Assembly (NCBI GenBank): GCA_014380705.1
Contig: JACMJI010000159.1
Location: forward strand, 1 to 8,870
Direction: 5' to 3'
DNA length: 8,870 bases
From: Gorillibacterium sp.
GTDB taxonomy: Bacteria > Bacillota > Bacilli > Paenibacillales > NBRC-103111
The position numbers and the translations under genes are program-made. The notes under the pieces were generated by a model. That model saw only the letters and a list, made by a program, of their open reading frames with translations, searched no databases and was not told the origin of the DNA. Of the stretch, positions 6,977 to 8,870 are shown piece by piece. The number at the start of each line of letters is the position of its first letter. The first letter of the stretch is position 1.

Positions 6977-7201
6977 CTATTTAGATTGACCGGCAAGTTG
7001 TTGCTCAGCGATTTCCACCAAACGGCGAGTAATATGACCCCCGATTGCTCCTGTATCGCGGGAAGCCATGTAACCATAATAGCCGTCTTGAGGAATTTGT
7101 ATTCCTAATTCTTGAGCTACTTCATACTTTAGTTGATCCAGAGCTTGGTTAGCTTGTGGTACGACTAAAACGTTGTTGCTGCGTGATTGTCCTGCTCCCA
7201 T
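6977..7201 (-). CDS. Alpha/beta-type small acid-soluble spore protein
   Basis: The 74-residue protein belongs to the SASP family that coats forespore DNA, shields it from UV and other damage, and supplies amino acids at germination. Two family signatures are visible: KYEVAQELG at residues 25-33, where germination protease GPR would cut after Glu27, and GAIGGHITRRLVEIAEQQL at 51-69, which carries DNA-binding residues. A frame extension of 19 codons upstream is rejected because ATG 7201 is preceded by AAGGAGGTG (7216-7208) at a 6-base spacing and begins the family-like MGAGQSRSNN. The gene opposes its neighbours on both sides and has its own sigma-G-like promoter, so forespore expression should be independent of the adjacent genes. 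Confidence 0.97.
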   Translation of the reverse strand: MGAGQSRSNNVLVVPQANQALDQLKYEVAQELGIQIPQDGYYGYMASRDTGAIGGHITRRLVEIAEQQLAGQSK

Positions 7202-7231
7202 GTCTGTCACCTCCTTATCAGTTGGTAAATG

Positions 7232-7261
7232 TATTATGTGCATTTTGAAAGAGTTCATTCA
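7232..7261 (-). promoter_or_regulatory. Sigma-G (sigma-F/G) promoter for the SASP gene
   Basis: On the minus strand, TGAATG (7261-7256) and CATAATA (7238-7232) are separated by 17 bases, close to the forespore sigma-G consensus (TGAATA and CATACTA). The predicted start, near 7225, is about 24 bases before the SASP ATG. The match fits the known forespore regulation of this gene family. Confidence 0.75.
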
Positions 7262-7269
7262 GGTAACGT

Positions 7270-7298
7270 TTGCCAAGTGTTAGTAAAAAGCTTTTCAT
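7270..7298 (+). promoter_or_regulatory. Candidate sigma-A promoter for nrdR
   Basis: TTGCCA (7270-7275, 5 of 6 matches) and TTTCAT (7293-7298, 4 of 6) are separated by 17 bases, giving a start near 7305, just upstream of the nrdR ribosome site. The -10 is poor. Since the preceding gene points the other way, nrdR needs a promoter in this region. Confidence 0.35.
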
Positions 7299-7324
7299 TT
7301 ATTCGAAACATGGAGGTTCAAGCT

Positions 7325-7807
7325 ATGAAATGCCCCTATTGTGATTATGTCGGGACCAAGGTGCTTGATTCCCGTGCAGCCAATGAGAATAAATCAATTC
7401 GCCGCCGTCGCGAGTGTGAAAGCTGCACGCGCCGATTCACAACCTTTGAAATGGTTGAGGAAACTCCGTTAATGGTCATCAAGAAGGGTGGAAGCCGTGA
7501 AGAGTTTAGCCGAGAGAAGATTCTCCGTGGGCTGATTCGAGCCTGTGAGAAGCGCCCTGTATCAGTTGAACAGATGGAGAGTATTGTGTCAGAGGTTGAG
7601 AAGAGGATCCGTGAGACCGCATTGTCCGAGGTGGAGAGCCGGGAGATTGGTGAAGCATTGATGGAACAGCTACATACGGTTGATGAAGTTGCGTATGTTC
7701 GTTTTGCGTCCGTGTACCGGCAGTTTAAGGATATTAACATGTTTATGAAAGAACTATCCCATCTGCTAAGTAAGAACTCATTAGATGGTTCGAATGATAA
7801 GTTGTAA
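7325..7807 (+). CDS. nrdR: Transcriptional repressor NrdR
   Basis: The 160-residue regulator senses ATP/dATP and represses ribonucleotide reductase genes by binding NrdR boxes. The N-terminal zinc ribbon uses Cys3, Cys6, Cys31 and Cys34 (MKCPYC and RRECESC), with the Arg-rich RRRR next to the second pair. It is followed by an ATP-cone domain from about 49 to 139, beginning [19 protein letters not shown]. The C-terminal tail after about 145 is polar and a little longer than usual. The ATG at 7325 is chosen because GGAGG (7312-7316) lies 8 bases upstream and MKCPYC is the invariant family start; a frame extension to 7229 runs across the SASP promoter. No NrdR-box palindrome is evident, so autoregulation is not indicated. 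No ribonucleotide reductase genes lie in the window. Confidence 0.97.
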   Translation: MKCPYCDYVGTKVLDSRAANENKSIRRRRECESCTRRFTTFEMVEETPLMVIKKGGSREEFSREKILRGLIRACEKRPVSVEQMESIVSEVEKRIRETALSEVESREIGEALMEQLHTVDEVAYVRFASVYRQFKDINMFMKELSHLLSKNSLDGSNDKL

Positions 7808-7891
7808 GTTGCAATGAGCAAATCGGTAAATCTATGAGCTTCTGTGTCGCGGTTAATGGCCTTGAAAATGAAGGAACAACGGAAAAACTTA

Positions 7892-7920
7892 TTGCATTTG
7901 ACGCTATCGTGCGGTATAAT
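7892..7920 (+). promoter_or_regulatory. Strong sigma-A promoter for tRNA-Ala
   Basis: TTGCAT (7892-7897) and a perfect TATAAT (7915-7920) are separated by exactly 17 bases. Transcription would begin near 7927, leaving a leader of about 95 bases before the tRNA. A small hairpin in the leader pairs GTTAC (7982-7986) with GTAAC (7992-7996). No convincing terminator separates nrdR from this promoter. Confidence 0.75.
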
Positions 7921-8022
7921 GGTTTTTGTTGTGAAACATTTGGGGCCATGACTCAGTGGGGAATACAAACCGATTAGTTACGTTACCCGAAGTAACACAT
8001 ACCTAAGATTAGAACGAAACGT

Positions 8023-8098
<76 letters not shown>

Positions 8099-8114
8099 CT
8101 ATTATTTATATTAG

Positions 8115-8138
8115 AAACGGCAGAGATGCCGTTTTTTT
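8115..8138 (+). terminator. Intrinsic terminator of tRNA-Ala
   Basis: AAACGGCA (8115-8122) pairs with TGCCGTTT (8127-8134) around a GAGA tetraloop, within a run of seven T (8132-8138). This is a classic rho-independent terminator, 16 bases after the tRNA CCA. Confidence 0.93.
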
Positions 8139-8678
8139 GTTTTGATTTTTTATTAGGTATTAATTTTAATCTTTGAAGCTGAATGTTCTATTGTCCAACG
8201 TGAATGATTTGTACCGAAATAAACAGTTGAGATTGCAATTAATCCAACCATGCTTCAGATTTAATGGGCGTCCGTACAGAGAACATTGTCCTTAGAGAAC
8301 ATAAACGCTCCCAAACATACGATGCAGCTCGAAAAAAATGATCGTTTTTAACGCAGCCGAGGAGACATTCGTTGAGCTTAGCTAATTAGCAGCACGACGA
8401 GGGAAATTAAGAATGAGGAAGTGGTGTATGCAGCAGCTATCTAGCGGAACTGAGCGCCGTTATTAAAGGGCTAAAGGCATAAATAGGATTGTTTTCAACG
8501 AATAGTGTTGCTCAGTTCCGTTTCAAATGGGAGGGCTCATCAGAGGAGTCCGGAGAAATTCCAAGCTTCCATGGCCTAAACCCTTCTCAAGCAATTCCCG
8601 CCTTCGAGGATTACCCGCTGCTGCAATATTGGCTTGCATCCATTCCTCGTATTTTTGCTGTATTTTTAAGTTGGAGTA
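8139..8678. other. Non-coding 540-bp stretch between tRNA-Ala and its partial copy
   Basis: I find no credible gene here: frames are short and none has both a ribosome site and recognisable protein. Visible structure includes a direct repeat AGAGAACAT (8278-8286 and 8294-8302), a 10-bp palindrome GCTAATTAGC near 8381-8390, and the long imperfect stem at 8443-8522. From about 8300 to 8522 the sequence resembles, from memory only, dispersed intergenic repeats of Paenibacillus genomes. The rest (8523-8678) I cannot identify; it may be the residue of decayed DNA. Confidence 0.6.
8443..8522. repeat. Long imperfect inverted repeat, possible dispersed intergenic repeat
   Basis: A perfect 11-base inverted repeat, CGGAACTGAGC (8445-8455) and GCTCAGTTCCG (8510-8520), extends with G-U pairs and one C-U mismatch to about 22 bp (8443-8464 with 8501-8522). 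The loop is about 36 bases. No T-run follows, so it is a poor terminator. The AACTGAGCGCCGTTA core resembles multi-copy Paenibacillus intergenic repeats as I recall them; this window has only one copy. Confidence 0.6.
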
Positions 8679-8754
8679 GTGCAATTAACCAACGCGGCAG
8701 AGCGTTTGCATGGCATGCAAGAGATCGTCGGTGCGATCCCGATAGTCTCCGCCA
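8679..8754 (+). pseudogene. Degenerate second copy of tRNA-Ala (3' part preserved)
   Basis: From about 8698 the sequence matches the tRNA-Ala at a constant offset of 656 bases, with four substitutions and no indels up to the CCA at 8752-8754. The anticodon loop with GGC is intact. The 5' part (8679-8697) matches only in scattered positions, such as TTA at 8685-8687, and cannot form the acceptor or D stems. Further damage includes the T-loop change TTC to TGC (position 55), C27 to T in the anticodon stem, and discriminator A to G. It should not yield a working tRNA. No promoter resembling the one at 7892-7920 precedes it. Confidence 0.88.
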
Positions 8755-8770
8755 ATATTATTTATATTAG

Positions 8771-8794
8771 AAACGGCAGAGATGCCTTTTTTTT
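8771..8794 (+). terminator. Decayed copy of the tRNA-Ala terminator
   Basis: This is the 656-base-offset copy of the terminator at 8115-8138: GGCA, GAGA loop, TGCC, then eight T (8787-8794). A G-to-T change at 8787 replaces one stem pair with a C-T mismatch, shortening the strong stem to 4 bp and probably weakening it. The similarity ends within a few bases of the T-run. Confidence 0.8.
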
Positions 8795-8870
8795 GTTGCT
8801 TATTCGGCTCATATGGAGTGCTCTGTGCTGCTGGTCAAGGAGTTGGAAAGCCACATTTACCTCTGGTAAT

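Noticed and set aside
7834..7977. 47-codon open frame between nrdR and tRNA-Ala
   Set aside because: It has no ribosome binding site, and a strong TTGCAT/TATAAT promoter for the tRNA lies inside it.
8489..8770. 93-codon open frame at the right end
   Set aside because: It runs straight through the inverted-repeat arm and the tRNA pseudogene, has no ribosome site and gives no recognisable protein.

Overview
The window looks like a chromosomal segment of an endospore-forming Firmicute, most likely Paenibacillus or a close relative. The evidence is an alpha/beta-type SASP gene with a sigma-G-like promoter, the sporulation membrane protein YtaF, a Bacillus-type PolA with a degenerate proofreading domain, strong AGGAGG-type ribosome binding sites, and the order polA-mutM-ytaF-coaE-(lytic transglycosylase)-SASP-nrdR. 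An intergenic sequence near the right end also resembles, from memory, dispersed repeats common in Paenibacillus. The genus call is inference.

Left part (1-1051): a possible gene tail on the + strand converges on a minus-strand HAD-family hydrolase, with a 15-bp perfect-stem hairpin between them that could stop transcription both ways. The HAD gene is divergent from polA, and a short intergenic region carries their start signals.

Central block (1052-6894): five genes on the + strand, polA, mutM, ytaF, coaE and a membrane-anchored lytic transglycosylase. They cover DNA repair synthesis, removal of oxidised guanine, a sporulation or metal-related membrane protein, the last step of CoA synthesis, and peptidoglycan cleavage. 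coaE and the transglycosylase gene are one base apart and probably translationally coupled. The ytaF-coaE junction holds three tandem copies of a perfect 9-bp-stem hairpin, the first with an inverted loop, ending three bases before the coaE Shine-Dalgarno. Three genes in the window appear to use non-ATG starts: the HAD gene (GTG), ytaF (TTG) and the transglycosylase (GTG).

Right part (6895-8870): a minus-strand SASP gene with a well-matched forespore (sigma-G) promoter is divergent from nrdR, the ATP/dATP-sensing repressor of ribonucleotide reductase genes. Next comes a strong sigma-A-like promoter, an intact tRNA-Ala(GGC) with encoded CCA, and its terminator. Exactly 656 bp downstream lies a second, damaged copy of the 3' part of that tRNA plus its terminator. 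The roughly 540 bp between them contain no credible gene, but hold an imperfect stem of about 22 bp. This arrangement is either an old tRNA duplication or the footprint of an element once integrated at the tRNA 3' end.

Most of the window is well-known housekeeping content. The points worth a second look are the hairpin array before coaE, the tRNA-Ala half-copy, the EF-hand-like loop in YtaF, and the altered catalytic motif of the HAD protein.
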